Part shown: piece by piece, positions 1 through 7,283 of the stretch
How the letters are laid out: each line of letters starts with the position of its first letter
Numbering within the stretch: position 1 is the first letter of the stretch
Virus record (IMG/VR): IMGVR_UViG_3300025141_005715
Span: 1-22,838 of that record
DNA from: a virus
Length of the DNA stretch: 22,838 nt
Strand: one strand, 5' to 3'
The notes under the pieces: generated by a model
The model's database searches: none
Told to the model about the DNA's origin: nothing
The model's input: only the letters and a program-made list of their open reading frames with translations
Program-made: the position numbers and the translations under genes

Positions 1-2
1 AC

Positions 3-344
3 TTTGAAAAAGACAGATCACTTGAATGCTTCGTCGGAGCCTATGATGTGGCCCCCGAAGACCACATTCGGGTACAAGCGACGATCCAAAAATACATGGA
101 CTCCTGTATCTCGAAAACTATTAATCTTCCTGCCACTTCTACACCTGAGGAGTTCTCTCAAGCGGCTTTGGATTATGCTCCGTACCTGAAAGGGTTGACG
201 GTGTATAGAGCAGGAGCAAAGGAAGGAGAGCCTCTTCAGGCGATCCCTCTGACGCAGGAGAATATTGAGGAACACATGACGGTGTTTGTAGATACTGGCG
301 TTGCTAGTGGAGATATGTGTTCCTTGGCAGGAGGTGAATGCTAA
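3..344 (+). CDS. nrdJ: Class II (adenosylcobalamin-dependent) ribonucleotide reductase, C-terminal part
   Basis: The gene enters from upstream of the window; the frame is open from base 3 to the TAA at 342-344, leaving 113 residues. The fragment contains the run YMDSCISKTINLP followed by LKGLTVYRAGAKEGEPLQ, which matches the end of the catalytic barrel of B12-dependent ribonucleotide reductases (SISKTINLP and GLTVYRDGS in the family). The protein ends GDMCSLAGGEC, a C-terminal pair of cysteines as expected for re-reducing the active site. The enzyme makes deoxynucleotides from ribonucleotides in the cytoplasm without needing oxygen or a separate radical subunit. It sits just upstream of the helicase and SSB, as expected for phage DNA synthesis. 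Family assignment is confident; the missing N-terminal part cannot be judged. Confidence 0.88.
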   Translation, partial: FEKDRSLECFVGAYDVAPEDHIRVQATIQKYMDSCISKTINLPATSTPEEFSQAALDYAPYLKGLTVYRAGAKEGEPLQAIPLTQENIEEHMTVFVDTGVASGDMCSLAGGEC

Positions 345-841
345 TGCCTATTTATGAATGGATATGCCCCGAATGTGAAATTTGGTGGGACAAAGAGTAT
401 AAAATGGGAAAAGCTCCTGACAGAACTCGTTGCCCGAAGTGCAAGAAGCTATCTTCCAGATATTGGCAAAATAACATCCCTGCTGTTCATTTTAATGTAA
501 TAGGATTTCCCGATAGAGATAGAAAATTAGCAAAAACGGGGGGTCATGTATCAGGAGATTCCGATGAGGTTTGTAAGGAGCTTATTCAAGACTCTAAAAA
601 TGCTATAGAGCATGGAAATGCTATGTATCAGCGAGTAACTTTTAATCCTGAGGGATACAATGCAGAGGCTGCCAAATTAAGTGGAGAGGATAGAGAGAAG
701 GCTGGATATTTTAAACCTCTTTCTGATGATAAGAGGGAAGATAAAGCAAGAAGAGCTAAAAAACAGACTGCTGATCACTATAATAAACATATGTCCGACA
801 AGAAAACTGGCCCTAATGACCCTAGAATAAAGATTCAATGA
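344..841 (+). CDS. FmdB-like zinc-ribbon protein
   Basis: 165 residues from ATG 344. An ATG at 338 in the same frame is possible, but AGGAGG just upstream is too close to 338 and well placed for 344, and the protein then begins MPIYEW, the usual start of FmdB-type zinc ribbons (MPIYEY). Two CxxC pairs, C8/C11 and C29/C32, would hold one zinc. The rest is charged and lysine-rich with no recognised domain; the last third is probably helical. The start overlaps the end of the reductase gene and the stop overlaps the helicase start (ATGA at 838-841), so the three genes are probably co-transcribed. Zinc ribbons of this kind are often called putative regulators, but the role here is unknown. Confidence 0.75.
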   Translation: MPIYEWICPECEIWWDKEYKMGKAPDRTRCPKCKKLSSRYWQNNIPAVHFNVIGFPDRDRKLAKTGGHVSGDSDEVCKELIQDSKNAIEHGNAMYQRVTFNPEGYNAEAAKLSGEDREKAGYFKPLSDDKREDKARRAKKQTADHYNKHMSDKKTGPNDPRIKIQ

Positions 842-2133
842 AATACGATTTCTCGGATAATATTCAAAGAGGAATGCTTTTCCTCTTGAAGAGTGATACC
901 GACTTCTATTCACAAATTACCAACCTTGTTCAGCCTGAATATTTTGAGTATGATATTCATGCTAACATTTTCAAGACTGTACAGAAGTATTACAACGAAT
1001 ACAGGCAACTCCCTACGGACGATTTTATTCTTCAAGAGGTAAAGTCCATTAAGTCTGGGCGTGAGGATCTGGCTGATTATGCTGACGAGCTTGAGTATGT
1101 GAACACCTTAGATACTTCTTGCGTGAGTAATCAAGAGTACTTCATGGATATCGTGGAGGATTTTGCAAAACGGGAGGCTATGAAAGGTGCTATTACTGAG
1201 AGTGTTATCCTCCTTAAAGAAGATAGGATTGGGGACATTGAGGGGATTGTAAGAAAAGCACTTACGGTTAGTAGGTTTGTGGATAATGGGCAGGACTACT
1301 TCTCTTGTGTTGCTGATCGTTGGGATCGTATTATCAACAGGAAGGAGGAGAAGAAGTATCCTACCATTCTCCCTTCTTTGAATACATCACTAGAGGGGGG
1401 TCTTGGTATTAAAGAGCTTGCTATGGTGGTAGCCCCTCCTGGGGTTGGAAAATCTCTTTACTTGGTTAATCAGGCTGTGAGAGGTTTGATGGACGGCAGT
1501 AATGTTCTTTATATCTCTCTTGAAATGGCAGAGGATAAGATTGCCCAACGATTCGATTCGATTATGAGTCTAATTCCTCAAAAGAAACTTAAAGAGCCTA
1601 CTGGTCAATTAGACCTTAAGGAGCGTTTGGATATTTTTCAAGAAGAGTTTAAAAGTAGGCTGGTGATTAAAGAGTTCCCGACGAGTACAGCTACCGTAAA
1701 TACGGTCAGAGCGTTGCTAACACAGTTGGCTAACTACGAAGAGTTTCAGCCCGACTTGATTATTGTGGACTACCTTGAGCTTCTTCGCCCAACACGGGAG
1801 ATCCAACATGAGTATCAGGCCCAGCAGAGGATTGCAGAGGAGCTTCGTGGGCTTGCTATGGAGAACTCTCTACTAGTGTGGACTGCTACTCAAACAAACC
1901 GCATGGGCCGAGCCGTGAAGATTATTACTGATGCAGAACTAGGAGATTCCTATGGTAAGATTCGTACCTGTGATTTCGCTGTATCCCTTAATCAAAAAGA
2001 GGAAGAGTTTGATGAAGGTATTATGAGAGCTTATGTAATGAAGTCTAGAAACGGACGACCTAGATTTATCGTTCCTATGCTTGTCGATTATTCTACACTT
2101 CGCATGACAGAGGATGAGGGGTTCGATGACTAA
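838..2133 (+). CDS. dnaB: DnaB-like replicative DNA helicase
   Basis: 431 residues. Residues 1-150 are a helical N-terminal domain of the DnaB type (LVQPEYFEYDIHANIF and a following LPTDDF). Residues 170-431 are the RecA-fold motor: Walker A APPGVGKS at 199-206, YISLEM at 225-230, Walker B LIIVDY at 307-312, the TQTNR segment at 351-355 and a late K-SRNGR-RF segment at 402-409 typical of the family. It would form a hexamer that unwinds DNA ahead of the phage fork. Length is slightly below bacterial DnaB (about 470). The start overlaps the previous stop as ATGA and there is only a weak Shine-Dalgarno, so translation is probably coupled. No primase gene is seen in the window. The T4 gp41 group is a related possibility. 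Confidence 0.92.
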   Translation: MKYDFSDNIQRGMLFLLKSDTDFYSQITNLVQPEYFEYDIHANIFKTVQKYYNEYRQLPTDDFILQEVKSIKSGREDLADYADELEYVNTLDTSCVSNQEYFMDIVEDFAKREAMKGAITESVILLKEDRIGDIEGIVRKALTVSRFVDNGQDYFSCVADRWDRIINRKEEKKYPTILPSLNTSLEGGLGIKELAMVVAPPGVGKSLYLVNQAVRGLMDGSNVLYISLEMAEDKIAQRFDSIMSLIPQKKLKEPTGQLDLKERLDIFQEEFKSRLVIKEFPTSTATVNTVRALLTQLANYEEFQPDLIIVDYLELLRPTREIQHEYQAQQRIAEELRGLAMENSLLVWTATQTNRMGRAVKIITDAELGDSYGKIRTCDFAVSLNQKEEEFDEGIMRAYVMKSRNGRPRFIVPMLVDYSTLRMTEDEGFDD

Positions 2134-2491
2134 TCAATTTTACGAAACATTAAAGGAAAAGAAGCTTACCTTTAATGCAGGATGGAGAGTTTATTCTTTT
2201 AAGTTTGTAAAGAGTTTAAAGTCTAGTGGAGTTCCTTGTTACGGAGAGGCAGACTTTGATAAGTGTATTATTTCTTTAGATGTAACTGTAGATGATGATA
2301 CAGCGAGACATACTCTCCTTCACGAAATTTGCCATGTTCTTTTGGAAACTATGGGGCTGGGAGGTCATCATGAAACAAAAGAGGATTGGGTGGAAAATAC
2401 TAACGAATATATTACCGAAAGCATGGCAAGAGGGATGCTCATGTTAAAAAACTTAAACCCTAAATTATGGAGTGTTATTTTTGATGAATAA
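2126..2491 (+). CDS. Small zincin-type metalloprotease-like protein (HExxH)
   Basis: 121 residues from ATG 2126, which has GAGGGG upstream; an in-frame ATG at 2114 lies deeper in the helicase gene and is less likely. The central segment TLLHEICHVLLETMGLG contains HEICH at 66-70, the zinc-binding and catalytic HExxH signature in the setting seen in ImmA/IrrE (DUF955) and SprT-like proteins. A conserved-looking NEYITESMARG at 93-103 supplies a glutamate that could be the third ligand. There are no membrane segments or signal peptide, so it acts in the cytoplasm. Possible roles are cleavage of a host regulator or repressor, or trimming DNA-protein crosslinks; nothing in the sequence decides. It overlaps both neighbouring genes by 8 bases. 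Confidence 0.7.
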   Translation: MTNQFYETLKEKKLTFNAGWRVYSFKFVKSLKSSGVPCYGEADFDKCIISLDVTVDDDTARHTLLHEICHVLLETMGLGGHHETKEDWVENTNEYITESMARGMLMLKNLNPKLWSVIFDE

Positions 2492-2933
2492 ATCAGAGCA
2501 ACTATTATTGGCATACGAGGACATGACTTGGGATAATTATGTTACTATTTGTGATGCAATTGTTAGAATCAATCCTGAAAATCTGGAAGAGGAACTAACA
2601 AATCAGCCCGTAAACTATTCTCATTGGTCTGGGCTTCTTGCAAGGGCTAAGAGTGAAATGGATACTGCTAATTTCCACCTCACTCAGTTTATTGCGACCA
2701 CAACTAATGCTACTCAGGAAGAGGCTCGTCTAAGTGGGAAGAAAAAAACAGCAAAAGACTTAGATGCTTTTGTAGAAAGTCATCCTGATTATGCTATATA
2801 TATGGGAAAGGTAAACACCATTACTCAAAAGTATAACATGATTAAAGGGCTTGTTTCGGCTCTTGATCAACGAATGAGTTCGCTGGTGCAACTATCTAGC
2901 GCAAAAAAAGCAGAAATGAAACTTTACAGTTGA
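2484..2933 (+). CDS. Small helical protein, possible UvsY-like recombination mediator
   Basis: 149 residues from ATG 2484 (a GTG at 2472 in the same frame is less likely). No catalytic motif is visible. Residues 45-149 look all-helical: a segment YSHWSGLLARAKSEMD, a lysine-rich stretch GKKKTAKDL near 84-92, and a long C-terminal helix pair ending in charged residues. This order (helix with KWxxxxxxK-like pattern, basic linker, long helices) recalls T4-type UvsY, which loads UvsX recombinase onto SSB-coated DNA. Position immediately before the gp32-like SSB and after the helicase fits that role. The similarity is by eye and weak; it may simply be an unknown phage protein. The TGA stop is part of the -35 box of the next promoter. 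Confidence 0.4.
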   Translation: MNKSEQLLLAYEDMTWDNYVTICDAIVRINPENLEEELTNQPVNYSHWSGLLARAKSEMDTANFHLTQFIATTTNATQEEARLSGKKKTAKDLDAFVESHPDYAIYMGKVNTITQKYNMIKGLVSALDQRMSSLVQLSSAKKAEMKLYS

Positions 2934-2958
2934 AAATTAAGTGCCTACCGTCTATAAT
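2930..2958 (+). promoter_or_regulatory. Sigma70-type promoter for the SSB gene
   Basis: TTGAAA at 2930-2935, a 17-base spacer, and TATAAT at 2953-2958. Both boxes are close to the bacterial consensus and the spacer is ideal. The predicted start near 2965 would give a leader of about 36 bases ending in CGGAGAAAC before ATG 3001. The -35 box includes the TGA stop of the preceding gene. The same arrangement recurs at 18717-18745. Confidence 0.8.
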
Positions 2959-3000
2959 AGACCTCCTGCACTAACTAACTAATTAACGGAGAAACTAAAA

Positions 3001-3732
3001 ATGGCTATTGATCTTGAGGCTCTGAGAGCCAAACACGCAGAACTACAAGGAAACAAAACGGAAGGTAATTCTTCCTTCCTTTCTAACTTCTTTCAAGTGA
3101 AAGAAGGCACTAATATTGTTCGTATCCTTCCTGGGAAGGATGATGATACTCTCTTCTATGCAGAGACAAAGATTCACAGAATTCCTGCTGGAGAAGGTGG
3201 AACAAAAAATGTCCATTGTCGAAAGATTCATGGGGAAAAGTGTCCCCTTTGTGATGCTTACTACGGTCTTTGGGATCGTGTAAATAAAGGTCACAAGGAA
3301 TACGAAACTATGGCTCGTCAGATTAAACCTCGCGCAAGGTACTATATGAATGTACTGGATCGAGAGACTGAAGAAGTTAAAATTCTATCTGTTGGCGTTA
3401 TCCTTTTTAAAAAGGTTGTCGCTGCCATGCTAGATGAAGACTTTGGAGATATTACGGATCCTGCGGAGGGCCATGATTTCAAGATCGTTAAGATCATGGA
3501 AGGTCAATGGCCGAAGTATGATCAGTCACAACCTCGTCCCAAGTCAGAAAAGCTTGGAACGGCACAAAAAGTTGCTGCGGTCATGGAGCAGCTTCACGAA
3601 ATCCATGAATTGGTGAAGCTAGAAGATTACGATGCTGTTAAGCAGTTCGCTGAGAACATTCTAGTAGCTAATGAAGGTAGTCCCTCTAAAGAAGAAGGAG
3701 ATGAGGATTACCTCAGTAAATTGCAAGGTTAA
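3001..3732 (+). CDS. gp32-like single-stranded DNA-binding protein
   Basis: 243 residues. The N-terminal 22 residues are basic and helical, as in the gp32 cooperative-binding region. The OB-fold core starts at about residue 27 (FLSNFFQVKEGTNIVRILP) and carries a zinc knuckle with H72, C73, H77, C81 and C84 (CPLC at 81-84), comparable to the H-C-C-C site of T4 gp32. The C-terminus is acidic (SPSKEEGDEDYL), which in SSBs recruits replication and recombination partners. It coats single-stranded DNA during phage replication. Length is shorter than T4 gp32 (301). It is first in its own transcription unit with a strong promoter and Shine-Dalgarno, consistent with stoichiometric demand. Confidence 0.85.
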   Translation: MAIDLEALRAKHAELQGNKTEGNSSFLSNFFQVKEGTNIVRILPGKDDDTLFYAETKIHRIPAGEGGTKNVHCRKIHGEKCPLCDAYYGLWDRVNKGHKEYETMARQIKPRARYYMNVLDRETEEVKILSVGVILFKKVVAAMLDEDFGDITDPAEGHDFKIVKIMEGQWPKYDQSQPRPKSEKLGTAQKVAAVMEQLHEIHELVKLEDYDAVKQFAENILVANEGSPSKEEGDEDYLSKLQG

Positions 3733-3738
3733 TTAATT

Positions 3739-4278
3739 ATGAGAGATATTATTATCACCCTTTTACTTACTGCTGTACTAGGCTTGGGGTTGGGTTCCTG
3801 CGCTGCTCTTGAAGGTTTCTTCGGGGAAGGTACGGTATTTACGACTGCGGATCAGCTTGAGGAAGGACAGGAGGGAGCTATTATTCCCTTCGATCAACTT
3901 CCTGATTCGGTGAAGGCAAAGATCCCAGAAGGGACTTCTCTTGTTATGGCTACTAAAGATCAGTTGAAAGCTGATGCTGCTTATGTTGCTACTGGTCCTA
4001 TGGACGGTGACGATATGGGAGGCATGATTGATGCTGGTTTTGGTATCGCTAAAGCTTTTATTCCTGGGCTTGCTGCGTGGGAGGGTATGGTTACTCTCTT
4101 TAGTAAGCGTAAGCGTAAGCACTACGGTAAAGCTCTGAAATCCATTATCCCTACGGATAAGAACATGGATATTGGTGGTGCTGTGGGTAGTCTTGCGGCT
4201 GCTATTGGTATGTCTCACTCGACTGAGAACTCCAAGATGGCTTTTGAAGAAGATGAAGAAGATGCAGATTTAACTTAA
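3739..4278 (+). CDS. Putative lipoprotein, function unknown
   Basis: 179 residues. The N-terminus has a short charged start (MRD), a hydrophobic run IIITLLLTAVLGLGLG and then LGSC with Cys21, a plausible lipobox for cleavage and lipid attachment. A glycine-rich, partly hydrophobic stretch at about 93-121 (GIAKAFIPGLAAWEGMV), a basic patch KRKRKH at 123-128, and a second hydrophobic stretch at 144-158 follow; the tail is very acidic. It would sit on a host membrane. It follows SSB by 6 bases, with AAGG upstream, and precedes a terminator, so the two are co-transcribed from the strong promoter at 2930. A superinfection-exclusion or membrane-anchoring role is possible but only a guess. Confidence 0.6.
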   Translation: MRDIIITLLLTAVLGLGLGSCAALEGFFGEGTVFTTADQLEEGQEGAIIPFDQLPDSVKAKIPEGTSLVMATKDQLKADAAYVATGPMDGDDMGGMIDAGFGIAKAFIPGLAAWEGMVTLFSKRKRKHYGKALKSIIPTDKNMDIGGAVGSLAAAIGMSHSTENSKMAFEEDEEDADLT

Positions 4279-4301
4279 ATACTACAAGCTAATAGACTAT
4301 T

Positions 4302-4333
4302 ATAAGGTGAGGGTAAACCCTCACCTTATTTTT
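4302..4333 (+). terminator. Intrinsic terminator after SSB-lipoprotein unit
   Basis: A perfect 12-base-pair stem, ATAAGGTGAGGG at 4302-4313 and CCCTCACCTTAT at 4318-4329, with a TAAA loop, followed by TTTT to 4333. The first base after the T-run is the A of the next gene's ATG (4334). Confidence 0.9.
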
Positions 4334-5542
4334 ATGAATGCAAACGCTACACCAGAAGAAGTATCGAAGTGGGAGGGGTTTTTTCCTGATGGAAGGAAGC
4401 TCAACATATTAGTTGTCCCAGCTAATGAAGGGGGTTGTGCCTATTATAGAGCTTGGTCCCCTTATCAAAAACTTGCTCAATTATATCCTAATGCTTGCGA
4501 TATTAGGTTTGATAAGAATCCTTTAGGAATTGATGAAAAAAAGGGTGAATTGGATCTTGAATTTGAGTATGAAAACATAAAGTGGGCTGATGTTGTTGTT
4601 ATGAATAACATTTCAAACTTTGGAGGACCGTACACTACTAGAGTTTGTGGAATAACTAAAGAGTTCGGGAAGTTTTTTCATATGGATACTGATGATCTTC
4701 TTACTGAACTTTATGATGGTCATCGCTTGTCTGATGTTTATAAAGAAAAAGGTTTGAGTGAAATGACAAAGTTTATTTATAATAATTCAGACTTAGTAAG
4801 TGTTACACAAGATAAGTTCGCTCATAGAGTTTCCGCTTTCTGCCAAAAGAAGCTGGCTGTAGTAAAGAACGCTGTCGATTATACTTTACCTTGTTGGAAT
4901 GCTCCAAGACAGGAAGCTAAAAGGAAAAAACTAGTTCGTCTCTGCTGGGCAGGAGGTATTCACCATGAGGAAGATGTTAAAGAATTCGCTGGTATCCCCC
5001 ACTTTGTAAATGGTAGAGTGGGTAAAGAAAATCTTCAATGGAATTTTTATGGCTCCCCCCCTCCTCCAAGCGAACAACACCCTAGAGATTGGCAGCATGA
5101 TGTTTGGGATAACTATAGGAAAATTTTAATGAAAGGATTTAAAGGAGGAAAGAACTGGAATGTTTATCAAGCTATGCCAGCAGCCGAGTATGGTAGGTTA
5201 TACTCCATAAATGATGTAGCTCTTGCTCCTCTTCAAATGAATGCTTTTAATGATAGTAAATCTGATATTAAGGTGGCAGAGTGTGGAAGGTATGGTATCC
5301 CTCTTATTGCTTCAGATGTTGGTTGCTATAGTGAAACAATTAAGAACGGGGTTACAGGTTATTTGCTCCCCCCCGAAGCTACCTCTAAGGACTGGGTTAC
5401 CGTGTTAACAAAAGCTCTTAAGGATAAAAAGCATATTAAAGAAATGGGACAAAATTTGAAACAAATTGTAGATGAGTACTATGATTTAAATAAGGTGGTT
5501 CACTTTAGATTATTGATGTATAAGGAGAGTATGAATGTCTGA
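4334..5542 (+). CDS. Family 4-like (GT-B fold) glycosyltransferase
   Basis: 402 residues from ATG 4334; an upstream GTG at 4307 lies inside the terminator stem and is rejected. N-terminal Rossmann half: LNILVVPANEGGCAYYRAW at 23-41. C-terminal donor-binding half: DVALAPLQ at 294-301 and DIKVAECGRYGIPLIASDVG at 311-330 followed by SETIKNGVTGYLLPP, the classic nucleotide-sugar-binding E-x7-E type region of GT4 enzymes. It would transfer a sugar from a nucleotide-sugar to a glycan or protein in the cytoplasm. It is the first gene of the glycan island and overlaps the next gene by 8 bases. It has no Shine-Dalgarno close to the ATG; expression must come by read-through of the terminator or from an unseen promoter. 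Confidence 0.85.
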   Translation: MNANATPEEVSKWEGFFPDGRKLNILVVPANEGGCAYYRAWSPYQKLAQLYPNACDIRFDKNPLGIDEKKGELDLEFEYENIKWADVVVMNNISNFGGPYTTRVCGITKEFGKFFHMDTDDLLTELYDGHRLSDVYKEKGLSEMTKFIYNNSDLVSVTQDKFAHRVSAFCQKKLAVVKNAVDYTLPCWNAPRQEAKRKKLVRLCWAGGIHHEEDVKEFAGIPHFVNGRVGKENLQWNFYGSPPPPSEQHPRDWQHDVWDNYRKILMKGFKGGKNWNVYQAMPAAEYGRLYSINDVALAPLQMNAFNDSKSDIKVAECGRYGIPLIASDVGCYSETIKNGVTGYLLPPEATSKDWVTVLTKALKDKKHIKEMGQNLKQIVDEYYDLNKVVHFRLLMYKESMNV

Positions 5543-6266
5543 TAAAAAAACTTTTAAGCATAGCGGAGATTTGGGAGATATAATTTGGTCTCTACCCACA
5601 GTTAGAGCAGCAGGAGGAGGAATCCTCTACCTTGATCCAAAAGGAGGAGAGGACGAACCTCTGGTTAATTGGGCTGGAGGTTTATTTACTCATACAAAGA
5701 TGAATAAGTCCACTATTGATAGTGCTATTTCCTTTCTTGAGTATCAAGAGTATATTGATGAGGTGAAATATTGGGAAGGGGAAGAAGTAGATTATAATCT
5801 TGATGAATTTAGAATGCATATTCGTTTTAATAATTTAGCTGATTCTCATTTAGCTGCTTTCGGCTTTCCTCTTGAGGAAAGAGATGAAGCTTGGTTGAAG
5901 GTTCCTTCATCATTAATTAATGATTTAGATCGTGATGTGGTTTTTGCTAGAAGTTGCAGGTATCACGGGAACTATAGCTTTTGGGAAACCATAGACAGAG
6001 ACTTAGTAGCCAAAGCTTTCTTCATGGGCTTTGAGGAGGAGTACGAGTTCTTTAAGTACACTTACCCCCATATGAAGGATGTTCCCCGACAAGCCGTAGA
6101 AGACATTCTCCAGATGGCTAGGGTCATCGAGGGGTGTGATCTTTTCGTAGGTAACCAAGGTCTACCACATTGTATTGCGGAAGGTTTGAAGAAGCCTATG
6201 GTGAACGAGGTTTACCGTCCGTATCCTGGTGCAGTCTTTCAAAGAGAAGAGGCTAAGTACATCTGA
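5535..6266 (+). CDS. GT9-like glycosyltransferase family protein
   Basis: 243 residues; AAGGAG at 5522-5527 supports ATG 5535. The N-terminus SGDLGDIIWSLPTVRA (10-25) resembles the glycine-rich start of heptosyltransferase-type (GT9) enzymes, and the C-terminus, CDLFVGNQGLPHCIAEGL around 201-218 with a later P-P-G segment, resembles their donor-binding end (FVGNDSGPxHxAxAL). The middle is shorter than in bacterial heptosyltransferases (about 340 residues), so the acceptor domain is reduced. It likely adds a sugar in the same pathway as its neighbours; donor and acceptor are not predictable. It may be inactive or a specialised phage branch of the family. Confidence 0.65.
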   Translation: MSDKKTFKHSGDLGDIIWSLPTVRAAGGGILYLDPKGGEDEPLVNWAGGLFTHTKMNKSTIDSAISFLEYQEYIDEVKYWEGEEVDYNLDEFRMHIRFNNLADSHLAAFGFPLEERDEAWLKVPSSLINDLDRDVVFARSCRYHGNYSFWETIDRDLVAKAFFMGFEEEYEFFKYTYPHMKDVPRQAVEDILQMARVIEGCDLFVGNQGLPHCIAEGLKKPMVNEVYRPYPGAVFQREEAKYI

Positions 6267-6469
6267 TGGGTATCTTTTTTCTTATTTACATTCTTGTTTG
6301 TTATAAAACAGGTTTAAGTGTTTACTGGTATGATTGGGTAATTTTTGGTCTCCTTGAACTATTTTCTTTGGCTAGATTATTGTATACAGAGGAAGTCAAA
6401 AAGGCTTATGATCATGGAGTCTTAGTGGGGTCTGCACAAGAAGAAGAAGATATTTTCTCAGATGTCTAA
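6266..6469 (+). CDS. Small membrane protein
   Basis: 67 residues, starting at an ATG that overlaps the previous TGA by one base, so probably translationally coupled. Two hydrophobic stretches, residues 2-13 (GIFFLIYILVCY) and 19-39 (VYWYDWVIFGLLELFSLARLL), suggest two short membrane passes; the tail is acidic (EEEDIF). It ends 8 bases inside the next gene. A membrane anchor for the surrounding glycosyltransferases is one possibility; no family recognised. Confidence 0.55.
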   Translation: MGIFFLIYILVCYKTGLSVYWYDWVIFGLLELFSLARLLYTEEVKKAYDHGVLVGSAQEEEDIFSDV

Positions 6470-7283
6470 ACTGTATTTTATTGATGATTTTCCTGATGGT
6501 GTAGGAGGATCAGAATTTGTTAACTCTGTGGTAGCGAAAAGATTCGACGCAGAGTTCTTAAAGTCTGATGAAATTCATACGCTTAAGAAAGATGATTTCT
6601 ACATCCTAGGAAATCTTTCTTTGATGCACCCTGATGCAGTTACTGCTTTAACTAAGCTTAACTATATCATCTTGGAGCATGACTACAAAATTTGCGAAAG
6701 TAGGCATCCTTGGAGATATGACAATAGTATAGTTCCCAAGGATGAGAGAATTAACTACGATCTTTATAAAAATGCTAAAGCTGTGTTTGTTCAGACTACA
6801 GACCACCAACACATCTTTGAGGATAATGATGTTGAAGCTAATTTTGTAAACTTAGAATCTAGTATCTGGTCAGACGAAGACTTGGATCTTTTAGAAAAGT
6901 TATATGTTAGTGCTATGGCAGGTAGAACTAAGTGGAAGTATGCAGTCGTTAGTTCTGAAAGTTGGATTAAAAATACAGAAGGATCTGAGACTTTTTGTAA
7001 AGCTAATCAATTAGATTATGATTTAATTTTACCAACATATAATAGACCATTTTTCTTAGAGAATTTATCTGAGTATTCTACTTTGGTATTTTTTCCTATT
7101 GCAAGGGAGTCTTGTTGTAGGCTTGTGGTGGAAGCTAGATGCTTGGGGATGAATGTTATTACTAGCAAGAACTACGGTGCTGTTTTAGAGCCTTGGTTTT
7201 CCTTATGGGGTAAAGATTTAATTAAGCTATTGAGAAAAAATACCAAGAGAAATCTTAAAACTATTGAAACATTTTTACCATGA
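6462..7283 (+). CDS. Glycosyltransferase-like protein (GT-B type), unassigned family
   Basis: 273 residues. The N-terminus LYFIDDFPDGVGGSEFVN has the GGSE element seen at the start of GT-B transferases. Later segments, YNRPFFLENLSEYSTLVFFP and CRLVVEARCLGMNVITS, resemble the donor-binding half of GT4 enzymes, where a glutamate in VVEA contacts the sugar nucleotide. It overlaps the previous gene by 8 bases and the next by 4 (ATGA at 7280). It is somewhat short for a full GT-B enzyme (about 350). The assignment to glycan transfer is by fold-like pattern and by context. Confidence 0.6.
   Translation: MSKLYFIDDFPDGVGGSEFVNSVVAKRFDAEFLKSDEIHTLKKDDFYILGNLSLMHPDAVTALTKLNYIILEHDYKICESRHPWRYDNSIVPKDERINYDLYKNAKAVFVQTTDHQHIFEDNDVEANFVNLESSIWSDEDLDLLEKLYVSAMAGRTKWKYAVVSSESWIKNTEGSETFCKANQLDYDLILPTYNRPFFLENLSEYSTLVFFPIARESCCRLVVEARCLGMNVITSKNYGAVLEPWFSLWGKDLIKLLRKNTKRNLKTIETFLP

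Noticed and set aside
3778-4218. A 146-residue open frame on the minus strand
   Set aside because: It is antisense to the lipoprotein gene, with serine and threonine-rich composition typical of a shadow frame.
4307-4333. GTG start upstream of the first glycosyltransferase
   Set aside because: It lies inside the terminator stem and the extra residues are translated hairpin; ATG 4334 gives the natural start.
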